Source: Tetragenococcus halophilus
GTDB taxonomy: Bacteria > Bacillota > Bacilli > Lactobacillales > Enterococcaceae
DNA length: 39,770 nt
Assembly: GCF_021474685.1 (NCBI RefSeq)
Contig: NZ_JAKEIT010000024.1
Location: 1 to 39,770, forward strand
Direction of reading: 5' to 3'
Below, in pieces: positions 25,667 through 33,257 of the stretch. The notes beneath the pieces were generated by a model that searched no databases, had not been told where the DNA came from, and saw only the letters and a program-made list of their open reading frames with translations. The position numbers and the translations under genes were made by a program. Every line of letters begins with the position of its first letter. Within the stretch, counting starts at the first letter, position 1.

Positions 25667-26847
25667 TTATTCATCGGGTTCAACTTCACTAGTTCCCACT
25701 TCTTCTCCATCTTGAACTTCAATAATGCTAACCGTTTTGATTGGATCATGCATTTCATCAAAAGTAAAGGTTCCTGTAATCCCTTCAAAGTCTTCAATAT
25801 CTTCAAGTCCCTTATTGATATCAGCTGAATTTGTAAAACCTGTTTCTTCAATTGCTTGTTTCAACAAGTAAACTGTGTCATAAGCAAGCCCTGCAAACAT
25901 ATCAGGTTCAGTATCAAAATTTTCACGATAGTTAGAAACAAAATCTTGTGTATCAGGATCATCACTAGTAAGCACAAAATGTGATGTATGATAAATATCA
26001 TTCATATTCTCTGGAGAAGCTAGGTCGTAGATAATATCATTGCCAAAACCATCAGGGCCTAAAATTGGTTGATCTATGCCCATTTCACGCGCCTGATTAA
26101 TAATAGGACCGCCTTCTTCATAGTATCCTGGGACAAAAAGGACATCAAAATCCATTTGTTCAATATTTGTTAGCTCAGCGTTAAAATCGTTCTGCCCTTC
26201 AGAAAATTCTCAACAGAGACAATCTCTCCATCAAATGCTTCTGTAAATTCATCTGTTAGTCCTGTAGCGTAGTCACTCGAGTTATCTCCTAAGATCACTG
26301 CTTTTTTTGCATCCAGTTCATCATTAGCAAAATTGGCTAATGCGCCACCTTGAAAGGAGTTAGTAAAACCTGTCCGATAGGCATAAGGCTGCACATTCCC
26401 ATCTTCATCTGTTAAAACACCATCATCGGTAGCACTTGGTGAAATAAGCGGCACTTGAGCATCATTTGCATTTGGAATCGCAGCTTGCATAGGACCCGTC
26501 AAGGCAGGACCGATCATTGCGACCGCATTATCACGTGTAGACAAACGAGTAGCGATACTAGCTGCTTCTGATTCATCCGATTGTGTATCATATTCTTTGA
26601 TATTAATCTCTTGACCATCAATGCCACCATCGTCGTTGATTTCATCTGCGGCCATCTGTACGGCATTCGCTTGGGTATTACCATAAGCCGAAGCCGAACC
26701 CGTTAATTCAAACATCGAGCCAATAGTGATCGCTTCATCATCTTCTGCGGCATTACCTTCTTCTTGTCGTCCGCCACCACTCGAACATGCCGAAATAAAT
26801 ACCGCTGAAAAACTCACCACTCCCAAAAGCCATCTTTTCATTTTCAT
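25667..26847 (-). pseudogene. livJ: Branched-chain amino acid-binding lipoprotein LivJ, frameshifted
   Basis: This is the extracellular binding protein of the liv importer. The start is the ATG at 26847, 8 nt after GGAGG. A lipobox ends at Cys21 (VFISAC), followed by the family blocks IGSMFELTGSASAYG near 45 and GPALTGPMQAA. The reading frame runs to 26170, then the rest (MDFDVLFVPGYYEEGG onward, with GLAYDTVYLLKQAI and FTFDEMHDPIK) continues in another frame from about 26200 to 25667. Adding one T to the TTTT run at 26206-26203 joins them as ENF-SEGQNDFNAELTNIEQ and gives 393 aa, normal for LivJ. Either a recent mutation or a homopolymer error; no other damage is visible. Confidence 0.87.
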
Positions 26848-26978
26848 CCTATATTCCTCCCACTTTTTCATTTATTAAACGACCAAAAATTAAAATTATT
26901 CAATTAATTCAGATAATTCAAAAACTACCTCCATTTGCGCTTTTCTTAATACTGTTCAACACTTCGAACTCTTCACAC

Positions 26979-27018
26979 AAATAAAGCGGCAGTCCCGCTT
27001 CATAGGGGCCGCCGCCTT
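26979..27018 (-). terminator. Leader terminator (attenuator) of the liv operon
   Basis: On the minus strand, AAGGCGGCGGCCCC pairs with GGGACTGCCGCTTT: 14 bp with one C-A mismatch and two wobbles, around an 8-nt loop, followed by ATTTG. It is among the most GC-rich stretches of the intergenic region and lies 130 nt before the livJ start and about 60 nt after the leader-peptide stop. Confidence 0.75.
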
Positions 27019-27087
27019 AGTTAAGAGCCCCCAATCCACGAAAATAGGACTCTACTAAAATTGGTAGAATCCTGGCTACTTAACTAA
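27003..27087 (-). promoter_or_regulatory. Alternative leader RNA structures of the liv attenuator
   Basis: Three further pairings are possible in the minus-strand RNA. Hairpin 27073-27064 / 27055-27046 (AGGATTCTAC with GTAGAGTCCT) stands alone. Segment A (27087-27074, overlapping the last leader codons and stop) pairs with segment B (27029-27017) over 13 bp with one bulge. Within and next to B, UGGGGGC (27033-27027) can instead pair with GCCCCUA (27009-27003), destroying the terminator. Ribosome stalling over A would free B and favour this antiterminator. Confidence 0.6.
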
Positions 27088-27165
27088 TAATAATAATTCT
27101 TGATATGACAAAGGTGTAGAAATCACATGTTTTTCAATGATTTTTGGACTTATTGACTTAACCAT
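27076..27165 (-). CDS. Leucine-rich leader peptide of the liv operon
   Basis: This short frame of 29 codons begins with ATG after AAAGGGG and starts MVKSISPKIIEKHVISTP. It ends in Tyr-Gln-Glu, four consecutive Leu (all TTA), Val, Lys and a TAG stop. It sits between a plausible promoter and an intrinsic terminator upstream of livJ. A run of codons for the amino acid that the operon transports is the classical signature of ribosome-mediated attenuation. The last Leu codon overlaps RNA segment A. The peptide itself probably has no other function. It resembles no protein I know. Confidence 0.72.
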   Translation of the reverse strand: MVKSISPKIIEKHVISTPLSYQELLLLVK

Positions 27166-27192
27166 GATATCTACCCCTTTCGTTTAATTGAG

Positions 27193-27221
27193 ATTATATT
27201 AACAGAATAATCAGACAATTA
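27193..27221 (-). promoter_or_regulatory. Probable promoter of the liv operon
   Basis: On the minus strand a perfect TATAAT (27198-27193) is preceded at 17 bp by TAATTG (27221-27216), a weak -35. It lies about 28 bp upstream of the leader-peptide start, placing the leader peptide near the 5' end of the transcript. Confidence 0.55.
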
Positions 27222-27332
27222 CAACACTTTTTTTATTTTAATTGTTATCTTTCGATGAAATAATCACATTACCAATTTGTGAAATCTCACAAAAGTAAAA
27301 ACAACATTCGAACTCTCATATATTTGATATCT

Positions 27333-27368
27333 TAAAAAAATAATCCCGTCAGCTTAAAGCCAACGGGA
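27333..27368 (-). terminator. Terminator of the nucleoside transporter gene
   Basis: TCCCGTTGGC pairs with GCTGACGGGA (two wobbles in the minus-strand RNA) around a short loop, followed by ATTATTTTTTT, a few nt after the stop codon. Confidence 0.8.
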
Positions 27369-27379
27369 AAAACATTATT

Positions 27380-28576
27380 TTAAAAATATAAACCAACAAT
27401 CGTTCCTGTTAAAATAGAAGCTAAAGTTGCGCCTAATAAAAGTTTCATGGAAAAGCTTGCGACAAAGCCGCCTTGTTTTTCACTGATTGATTTGATTGAA
27501 CCAGTAATAATACCTACAACGCCGAAATTAGCAAAAGAAATTAAATAAGAAGAAATAATCGCATTTCCTTTAGGCGTCAATGTTTCCGCTACCTGATTCA
27601 ACTCTCCTAAAGCGACAAATTCATTGGTTAAAATTTTGCTTGCCATAAGGCTTCCCACTTGAGTGATGTCTTCTGCTGGAACGCCCATCAAAAAAGCGAT
27701 TGGTGAAAAGATATAGCCTAAAATCGTAGTAAATTCAATGTCAAAAATCGCCGCAAAAGTGCTATTTAAGAAAGTAACTAAAGCTACAAAACCAATCAAC
27801 ATCGCTGCTACAGTAATGGCTAGTTTAAACCCATCTTGAATATAATCACCTAGCACCTGAAAAAAAGGCTTTTTTGAAATGTCTAATGATTCTGTCGTAT
27901 TTACCGAAATTTCTTCTTCAGCAGAAACTTCATATGGGTTAATAATACACGAAACAATCAAAGCAGATAAAATATTTAAAAAAACAGCCGTCACAACAAA
28001 TTTTCCCGGAGCAAGCTGCATATAAGAAGCTAAAACCGTCGCAGAAACAGCACTCATAGCAGAAGCGCAGATGGTATAGAGACGCTTTTCATCTAGCTTA
28101 GGAATTTTTTCTTTAATGGTCAAAAATACTTCGGGCTGTCCTAAAATAGCTGTAGAAACTGCAAAATAACTCTCTAGTTCACCCATTCCAGCTAACTTAT
28201 TCAAAAAATAACCTGTCCATTTGATAATAAAAGGTAGAATTTTAAGGTAATTTAAAATCCCTACCAATGCTGAAATAAAAACAATCGGCATTAACACATC
28301 CAAAAAGAACACGGATGCTCCTTTTTGAACTATTAAACCACCAAAAACAAAATCAACACCACCGGCAGCTTGTGCCATCAACCAAGTAAAAAATTTAGAA
28401 ATATTTCCCATTAAATGAACTCCGCCGGAAGTATTTAAACAAAGAAAGGAAATAAGCAATTGTAAAGCAAACATTATTCCCATTCTTTTAAACTTAATGT
28501 GTTTACGGTCACTACTTACTAACCAGCCAATGACAAAAACTAAAGCTAAACCCGTTAGCAAAAAAACAAATTGCAT
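27380..28576 (-). CDS. nupC: Concentrative nucleoside transporter, NupC family
   Basis: This 398-aa membrane protein of the CNT family imports nucleosides by ion symport. Family blocks are the N-terminal IKFKRMGIMFALQLLISFLC and the re-entrant loop with QKGASVFFLDVLMPIVFISALVG near residue 85. The nucleoside-binding GELESYFAVSTAILGQPEVF is near 133, ICASAMSAVSATVLASYMQ near 170, and SLMASKILTNEFVALGEL near 290, with the conserved Asn-Glu. SFANFGVVGIITGSI comes near the end. The ATG follows GAAAGAGG. It is monocistronic. Confidence 0.93.
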   Translation of the reverse strand: MQFVFLLTGLALVFVIGWLVSSDRKHIKFKRMGIMFALQLLISFLCLNTSGGVHLMGNISKFFTWLMAQAAGGVDFVFGGLIVQKGASVFFLDVLMPIVFISALVGILNYLKILPFIIKWTGYFLNKLAGMGELESYFAVSTAILGQPEVFLTIKEKIPKLDEKRLYTICASAMSAVSATVLASYMQLAPGKFVVTAVFLNILSALIVSCIINPYEVSAEEEISVNTTESLDISKKPFFQVLGDYIQDGFKLAITVAAMLIGFVALVTFLNSTFAAIFDIEFTTILGYIFSPIAFLMGVPAEDITQVGSLMASKILTNEFVALGELNQVAETLTPKGNAIISSYLISFANFGVVGIITGSIKSISEKQGGFVASFSMKLLLGATLASILTGTIVGLYF

Positions 28577-28718
28577 ATTGTGCGCCTCTTTCGTCCTATA
28601 AATTTAATTAACCTTTATAGACTCTAGCACAATTTTTTTATCTAACTCAATAGCTATAATATAAATAACTGAGTCTTTGCAACTTAATTTTTCACTATGC
28701 ATCAACGTGTTAGCGCTA

Positions 28719-29202
28719 TTACTTTTTATTTAATTTTATGTTTATTTTACCTATTTTAATTTTCGAAATATCCTTATTACCTTGAACTTCTATAATAAGT
28801 AGAGTACCGCAAAAAATCGTTCGAATATGATTCCAAAAAATCCATTTTTTTAAATAACTACCCCAATAATCACTCGCTTTTTCAAGTCGATTATTTCTGG
28901 GCACATTTTGTGTAATTATCACCCCAAAAGAGCCTACGATATGACTGATTGTCGCTAAATTTATCCAGAGGTTAGAAAAACCACCAACAATAATAAAAGA
29001 ACGGCTAATAAAGGCGTGCCCAAAAACAGCAACATGAAACTGGATTGATAATGACACGATTAATATCGTTCATGACTTGACGGCCATTACTAGTTGTACT
29101 TTTTGCAAGAGCTTTCATTATAGTGTTAGAAAAAATGAAGAAAATCCCAGAAATAATACTGTTTCCCATAATAAAAAGTAATAAAAAAATATTAAACATC
29201 AT
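28719..29202 (-). pseudogene. DUF1772 (anthrone oxygenase-like) membrane protein, multiply frameshifted
   Basis: Read from the ATG at 29202 (after TTGGAG), frame one gives the family start: FIMGNSIISGIFFIFSN, then MKALAKSTTSNGRQVMNDINRVIINP. A lost T at about 29038-29040 shifts it. The third frame then shows the expected membrane helix F-M-L-L-F-L-G-T-P-L-L up to a stop. A second shift near 28965 returns to the frame with SHIVGSFGVIITQNVPRNNRL and SDYWGSYLKKWIFWNHIRT, both DUF1772 hallmarks. The C-terminal end after RTI is no longer conserved. With at least two shifts this is a true pseudogene. DUF1772 function is unknown. Confidence 0.6.
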
Positions 29203-29582
29203 ACATCTCCAAGCAAACTTATGTGTATCGCCATGCAAAAAACAAATTAAACAAAACAAGTATATACTCAATGAAACTACACGAATTTCTACACAAGTAA
29301 GAGGCGCTAAGAAAAATTGACTCATTCTCCTAAAACAGTTCCTATTTCTCGCTGTAAAACCAAATGTATCTTTATATAAATTATAGCAGAAGCTCGTAAA
29401 AACAAACATTTTTAAGCTCTAATAATAGATAAGCAAATATCTTATCATTTGGCCTTGTTGTTAAATAAAAACTATTACTTAACAACATTTCCTCTAATCT
29501 ATTTTTAATCACTTCCGTTAACTCTTTAGCATTTCTATTAGCTTTCACTACTTTTATTTCAATAGTTTATTTAACTATGCTA
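29203..29582. other. Intergenic region upstream of the TetR operon
   Basis: This is about 380 bp of AT-rich DNA between a decayed DUF1772 gene and the TetR promoter. A minus-strand frame continues upstream of the DUF1772 start to 29409, but it has no start signal or recognisable family. I see no RNA gene or terminator. Confidence 0.4.
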
Positions 29583-29642
29583 TTGACAAATATGAAACAA
29601 TCAGACAAAATGACTAAAAAGTCATTTTTGACTAAGCAGTCA
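29583..29642 (+). promoter_or_regulatory. TetR promoter with two tandem operator dyads
   Basis: TTGACA (29583-29588) is followed at 17 bp by CAAAAT (29606-29611). Two copies of the dyad TGACT-N4-AGTCA lie at 29611-29624 and 29629-29642, spaced 18 bp, over the expected transcription start and before the AAGGAGA of the TetR gene. This is a typical autoregulatory arrangement. Confidence 0.72.
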
Positions 29643-29657
29643 TTCAAGGAGAAATTT

Positions 29658-30248
29658 ATGTCAAAAGAAAAGAAGTTTCAACTACGAAATCAAAAAATTC
29701 TTACCACTGCTGAAAACATTTTAAAGGAAAAAGGATACTATCGTTTTAAGATAAGTGATATATCTGAAGAATTGGATATAGCTAAAGGTACAATTTATAA
29801 TCACTATCCTTCAAAAGAGGACCTGCTTTTTACTATTATTTATCCAAAATTTCAGCATTTAAGAGATACTTTACAAAAAATTCCACTTTCCAACTTACCT
29901 TTTAAAAAACAACTTCAACAAGCCGTGCAAATAGCTTTGGAGAGTGATTATCATCAATTTTTAAAACTTACTTATTCGGATATAGCCGTTTTGTTTCAGG
30001 AAAAAAATCAAAAAGAGATGATTTCTATACAAGAAGAAACGATACAAGCATTTAAAGAAATTCTTGTAAGAGGTGTCAATGAAGGAATTATCAGAAAGGA
30101 ATTATCACTAGCCTTTTTAAGCCACCAAATACTTATACTTTTGGATCCCTTATTAAATAGCTTGCTAGTGGACTCAGGAAAAATGGGAAAAGAAGAATTT
30201 ACACAGCAAACAACCGAAATATTACTATATGGAATGACGAAAGGATAA
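29658..30248 (+). CDS. TetR family transcriptional regulator
   Basis: This 196-aa repressor has a start ATG at 29658, 6 nt after AAGGAGA; an upstream in-frame ATG at 29577 precedes the promoter and operators and is rejected. The N-terminal helix-turn-helix spans residues 14-60 (ILTTAENILKEKGYYRFKISDISEELDIAKGTIYNHYPSKEDLL, read in parts), with GTIYNHYPSKEDLL the recognition end. The C-terminal domain is helical and ligand specificity is unknown. It is the first gene of a three-gene operon with a deaminase-like and an MBL-fold gene, 4 nt and then overlapping. It probably represses the operon through the two dyads. Confidence 0.88.
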   Translation: MSKEKKFQLRNQKILTTAENILKEKGYYRFKISDISEELDIAKGTIYNHYPSKEDLLFTIIYPKFQHLRDTLQKIPLSNLPFKKQLQQAVQIALESDYHQFLKLTYSDIAVLFQEKNQKEMISIQEETIQAFKEILVRGVNEGIIRKELSLAFLSHQILILLDPLLNSLLVDSGKMGKEEFTQQTTEILLYGMTKG

Positions 30249-30252
30249 ATTT

Positions 30253-30651
30253 ATGGAAAATCAAAAACTTTACGAAATTGCTTTAAATCAAATGAAACCT
30301 ATCCAGCTTAGACAGCTAGGAACAGCCGGTCATGTCGCTTGTGCTCTAGAATCTATAGATGGAGATATCTATACTGGTGTATGTATTGATATGCCTTGTT
30401 CGATTGGTCTGTGTGCAGAACAATCGGCTATTGCAGAGATGCTAAAAAATGGGAAAACACAAATTGCTAAACTTATCGCTGTCTATGAGGATGGAAGTAT
30501 CCTTCCGCCATGTGGAAGGTGCAGAGAATTTATTAGTCAATTAGATAATAATAACTATGAAACTAAAATACTACTACCCGCGTTAAGAGAAACATCGCTA
30601 AACAAACTACTCCCTGAAAGGTGGGATGATAAATGGAACTACGCCAATTAA
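30253..30651 (+). CDS. Cytidine deaminase-like zinc enzyme
   Basis: This 132-aa member of the cytidine deaminase superfamily carries the zinc site: Cys54-Ala-Glu56 (with Glu56 the proton shuttle) and Pro86-Cys87-Gly-Arg-Cys90. The N-terminal GTAGHVACALESIDGDIYTG strand pair matches cytidine and blasticidin-S deaminase-like proteins. The region around residues 40-53 (VCIDMPCSIGLCAEQ) differs from housekeeping Cdd, so the substrate may be a modified nucleoside or a nucleoside antibiotic. Its 3' end overlaps the MBL-fold gene by 19 bp, so the genes are translationally linked. The organism presumably has a separate Cdd, but this window cannot show it. Confidence 0.82.
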   Translation: MENQKLYEIALNQMKPIQLRQLGTAGHVACALESIDGDIYTGVCIDMPCSIGLCAEQSAIAEMLKNGKTQIAKLIAVYEDGSILPPCGRCREFISQLDNNNYETKILLPALRETSLNKLLPERWDDKWNYAN

Positions 30652-31325
30652 CCAAACATATCTTTTATTACCCTCATCAAACTGAAACTGATCGGCCCAT
30701 GTTAGCTTATATAAAAGGAGATAAATCATCACTTGCTATTGATGCAGGTAATTCTAGTGACCATGTGTCCGAATTTTACCAAGCTCTAGAAGCTAAAAAT
30801 TATAAGTTACCTGATCTAACTATCATAACTCACTGGCATTGGGATCATACTTTTGGCATGCATAAGGTCAATGGTCTAACAATAGCTAATAATACAACCG
30901 ATCAAATACTGCAAATGGAAAAAGAAAAAATAAAGGATGAAGTATATATAAAAGCATTAAAATCAGAAAATCCATTTCTTGCAAAAGAATTTTCCGATGG
31001 CAAAACTATTAATATTGTTTCTTCCGATATTCAATTTAAAAATGAATTAAGTCTCTCACTTGGTAATTTAACAGCCAAAATATTTCGTATAACATCGCCC
31101 CACTCTCTTGATAGTAACTTAATTTATATCCCAGAAGAAAAAGTACTATTTTTAGGAGATGCAACCAGCGAAGATTTTGAAAATGACGGGTATATGGATC
31201 AAGATAAATTAAAATCACTAACTGCTGTAATCGAACAAATAGATTGTAAATTTTGCATGTTAGGCCATGCGTCTCCACTGCAAAAAGACGAGTTAGTTGA
31301 TTATTTAAAGTCAATAATGTCGTAA
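30633..31325 (+). CDS. MBL-fold metallo-hydrolase
   Basis: This 230-aa cytosolic hydrolase has the metallo-beta-lactamase fold. The metal motif is THWHWDH at residues 66-72 (His67, His69, Asp71, His72), with a later metal His in SPHSLDSNLI near residue 153, a bridging Asp in LFLGDATSED near 177 and a final His in LGHASPL near 211. It shows neither a beta-lactamase signal peptide nor a rhodanese or RNase J domain. The substrate is unknown. Coupling to the deaminase gene under a TetR repressor suggests two steps of one detoxification pathway, an inference only. Confidence 0.85.
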   Translation: MELRQLTKHIFYYPHQTETDRPMLAYIKGDKSSLAIDAGNSSDHVSEFYQALEAKNYKLPDLTIITHWHWDHTFGMHKVNGLTIANNTTDQILQMEKEKIKDEVYIKALKSENPFLAKEFSDGKTINIVSSDIQFKNELSLSLGNLTAKIFRITSPHSLDSNLIYIPEEKVLFLGDATSEDFENDGYMDQDKLKSLTAVIEQIDCKFCMLGHASPLQKDELVDYLKSIMS

Positions 31326-31493
31326 TTATAATAGGAAGAAAGGTAGGAAATCAAAATATTTTAAGTATTCGTTTTCTTACTTTTCTATCATCAGTAAAAT
31401 TAATCCTCGCATTTAATTATTTTAACATTACACAATGGAAACCTTTATTTAAAAATTTTCATCGTCAATAATTTACTAATCTATTTAGTTCAT

Positions 31494-31769
31494 TTATTGA
31501 AATAAAACCATCCCTGCTGCAAATAAACCAAAACATAGATAAAAGCTATTCACAACCAAACAGATTTTTAATAAATTAGACTTTTCTTCAATCTTTGGGT
31601 AAGTTATTATCGTAAAGATTCCGCCGATAATCATAAAAATCGCATATCCTAAAATAATATTTCCTGCATTGGGACTTTTTAATGCCCAATCAAACATTCT
31701 GATTGGCAAAATCGTCCAAGGAATGAATACGACTAAACAATCGATTATATTTACCAATTTATCTTTCAT
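31494..31769 (-). CDS. Small membrane protein of the LanFEG-like operon
   Basis: This protein of about 91 aa has three predicted membrane helices: around residues 6-24 (NIIDCLVVFIPWTILPIRM), 35-55 (IILGYAIFMIIGGIFTIITY) and 65-88. I place the start at the ATG at 31769, 7 nt after the stop of the preceding permease, with a weak AAAGG further upstream. It matches no family I recognise. Being last in the ABC operon, it may assist the transporter or act as a separate immunity-like protein. Confidence 0.55.
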   Translation of the reverse strand: MKDKLVNIIDCLVVFIPWTILPIRMFDWALKSPNAGNIILGYAIFMIIGGIFTIITYPKIEEKSNLLKICLVVNSFYLCFGLFAAGMVLFQ

Positions 31770-31776
31770 ACAAGTA

Positions 31777-32544
31777 TCACTGCCTTTCTTTTTTTCCAAA
31801 ATATACACTGGCTAGTATTAAAAAACAGATCGTCATCATACAAGCGATTAAAATCCATGGAAATAGGTCGATATCAAAACGACCAAAACTTGGTGCTAAA
31901 TTTCCATACGCAGAAACTACCATATAATATGGATAACAAAATGGATAAACATACCAATATTGGGAATTAATCATTAAAACAGAAGGTACAATAGTTGCTA
32001 AGCCGATTCCAATCGCAAAAATAGGTGTTTGTACAATAACAGAAAGTAACCAGTAAAAAGCTAACATTGGTAAAGAAGTTAGATAAATCAACCCAATTTC
32101 TTTAAATATAAATAATGGCGAAAGCATAAAACTATGCCCTGTCATCTGGGTTGTTAAATAAGCAACAATGTAGTAAATAATAACAGTAAACAGCAGTTGA
32201 ACAGCCGCCAATACAAAAAGTACGACAAATTTTGCTAAACTTAGCTTTTTTGGATCAATAGGTAAGGACAACATCTTTAGCAATCCATGATTAGTTTTTT
32301 CATTCTGATTAATCAGTAAAGTAACCACAATCATGCTCGCAGGATAAATAAACCAAACCATCGCCATTAACCCTTGAATAAAAAGGTTATGCTCAGGCGT
32401 AATCCCGTTTTCCATAGCAAAATTCATATCCACATTGATTAGTGAAGGAAACCATACAACTAGCATGGCAAAAAATAAGATAAAAAGAATTTTAGAACGC
32501 TTAATCTTTCTAAATTCCACGTCTATAAGTGACAACATCTTCAT
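31777..32544 (-). CDS. ABC-2 type permease, lantibiotic-immunity (LanG/LanE) like
   Basis: This 255-aa integral membrane protein has six hydrophobic segments in the ABC-2 arrangement. It starts LIDVEFRKIKRSKILFILF, the usual amphipathic N-terminal segment of LanE/LanG and MutG/EpiE-like permeases, and carries LLINQNEKTNHGLLKMLSLPID near residue 85, the typical cytoplasmic loop. Its start overlaps the preceding permease stop by 4 bp, so the subunits are made in a coupled way. It pairs with the second permease and the ATPase to move or expel a membrane-active compound. Confidence 0.8.
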   Translation of the reverse strand: MKMLSLIDVEFRKIKRSKILFILFFAMLVVWFPSLINVDMNFAMENGITPEHNLFIQGLMAMVWFIYPASMIVVTLLINQNEKTNHGLLKMLSLPIDPKKLSLAKFVVLFVLAAVQLLFTVIIYYIVAYLTTQMTGHSFMLSPLFIFKEIGLIYLTSLPMLAFYWLLSVIVQTPIFAIGIGLATIVPSVLMINSQYWYVYPFCYPYYMVVSAYGNLAPSFGRFDIDLFPWILIACMMTICFLILASVYFGKKERQ

Positions 32545-33257
32545 GCTACATTTCTCCTAACTTTTATAATCAGTAATTCTATGAAGGAAAAAACAATGAT
32601 TTCTACAATAGCTGCTACTATTCTATACATGTCTTGATTTGTTTCTTCTAAGATTTGAAAGGAAAAGGCAAATGGAAATAAGGAAAGCCAGAAGTTTTTT
32701 TGATAAATCATCGTCGCTAAAAAAACAGCCGTAACATTGATTCCAAGGGAAACCCAAATATTTTGAAATAAGGAAGAGATGATTAAAGCAAGAAAAATGG
32801 TAGGCAAGAGCATTAAAAATAAGAAGCCTAAATTTTTCATGAGTTCTATCCCAAATCCTTCATAAAAATCAGACCAAAGCTGGGTCGCGACCACTATTGC
32901 TAACATTTCTAAAAAAAGCATAATCAAGGAAAAGACCATCAGTAAAAAAATTTTATTGAAAAACAAGGAGCTTTCTTTAATAGGTAAAGTTTTCATTTTC
33001 TCCAAGCCTTGATTAGAATACTCTATCGAATAAAGTAAGCAAGCGCCTGTGATTATCAAAAAGGAATTTAACAGTCCCATCATCAGCCAGTTGTCAGTAA
33101 GTAGCTTTCCAATAGCTTCAAAATTTGCCAAATTCTGCTCTGTTTGCAACATCAATCTTAAAATAGGAATTGCAGCAGCTAATCCCCCGCCCGAAATAAA
33201 GGCTAGAAATAGTCCTGTTCGTTTGATTTTCTTGAATTCTAGGAAACTATTCATCAC
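32541..33257 (-). CDS. ABC-2 type permease, lantibiotic-immunity like
   Basis: This 238-aa permease is the first of two in the operon, with six hydrophobic segments. It has the same family pattern as its neighbour: LEFKKIKRTGLFLAFISGG at the start and IEYSNQGLEKMKTLPIKESS near residue 75. Its start overlaps the ATPase gene by 11 bp and its stop overlaps the second permease by 4 bp. Confidence 0.8.
   Translation of the reverse strand: MMNSFLEFKKIKRTGLFLAFISGGGLAAAIPILRLMLQTEQNLANFEAIGKLLTDNWLMMGLLNSFLIITGACLLYSIEYSNQGLEKMKTLPIKESSLFFNKIFLLMVFSLIMLFLEMLAIVVATQLWSDFYEGFGIELMKNLGFLFLMLLPTIFLALIISSLFQNIWVSLGINVTAVFLATMIYQKNFWLSLFPFAFSFQILEETNQDMYRIVAAIVEIIVFSFIELLIIKVRRNVA

Noticed and set aside
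26979-27180. T-box riboswitch upstream of livJ
   Set aside because: No AGGGTGGNACCGCG-type T-box sequence or specifier stem. The leader peptide with four Leu codons explains the terminator better.
29005-29409. A 134-codon minus-strand frame as an independent gene
   Set aside because: Only its second half, from 29202, resembles a protein family and has a start signal. The upstream part is AT-rich non-coding sequence that happens to be open.
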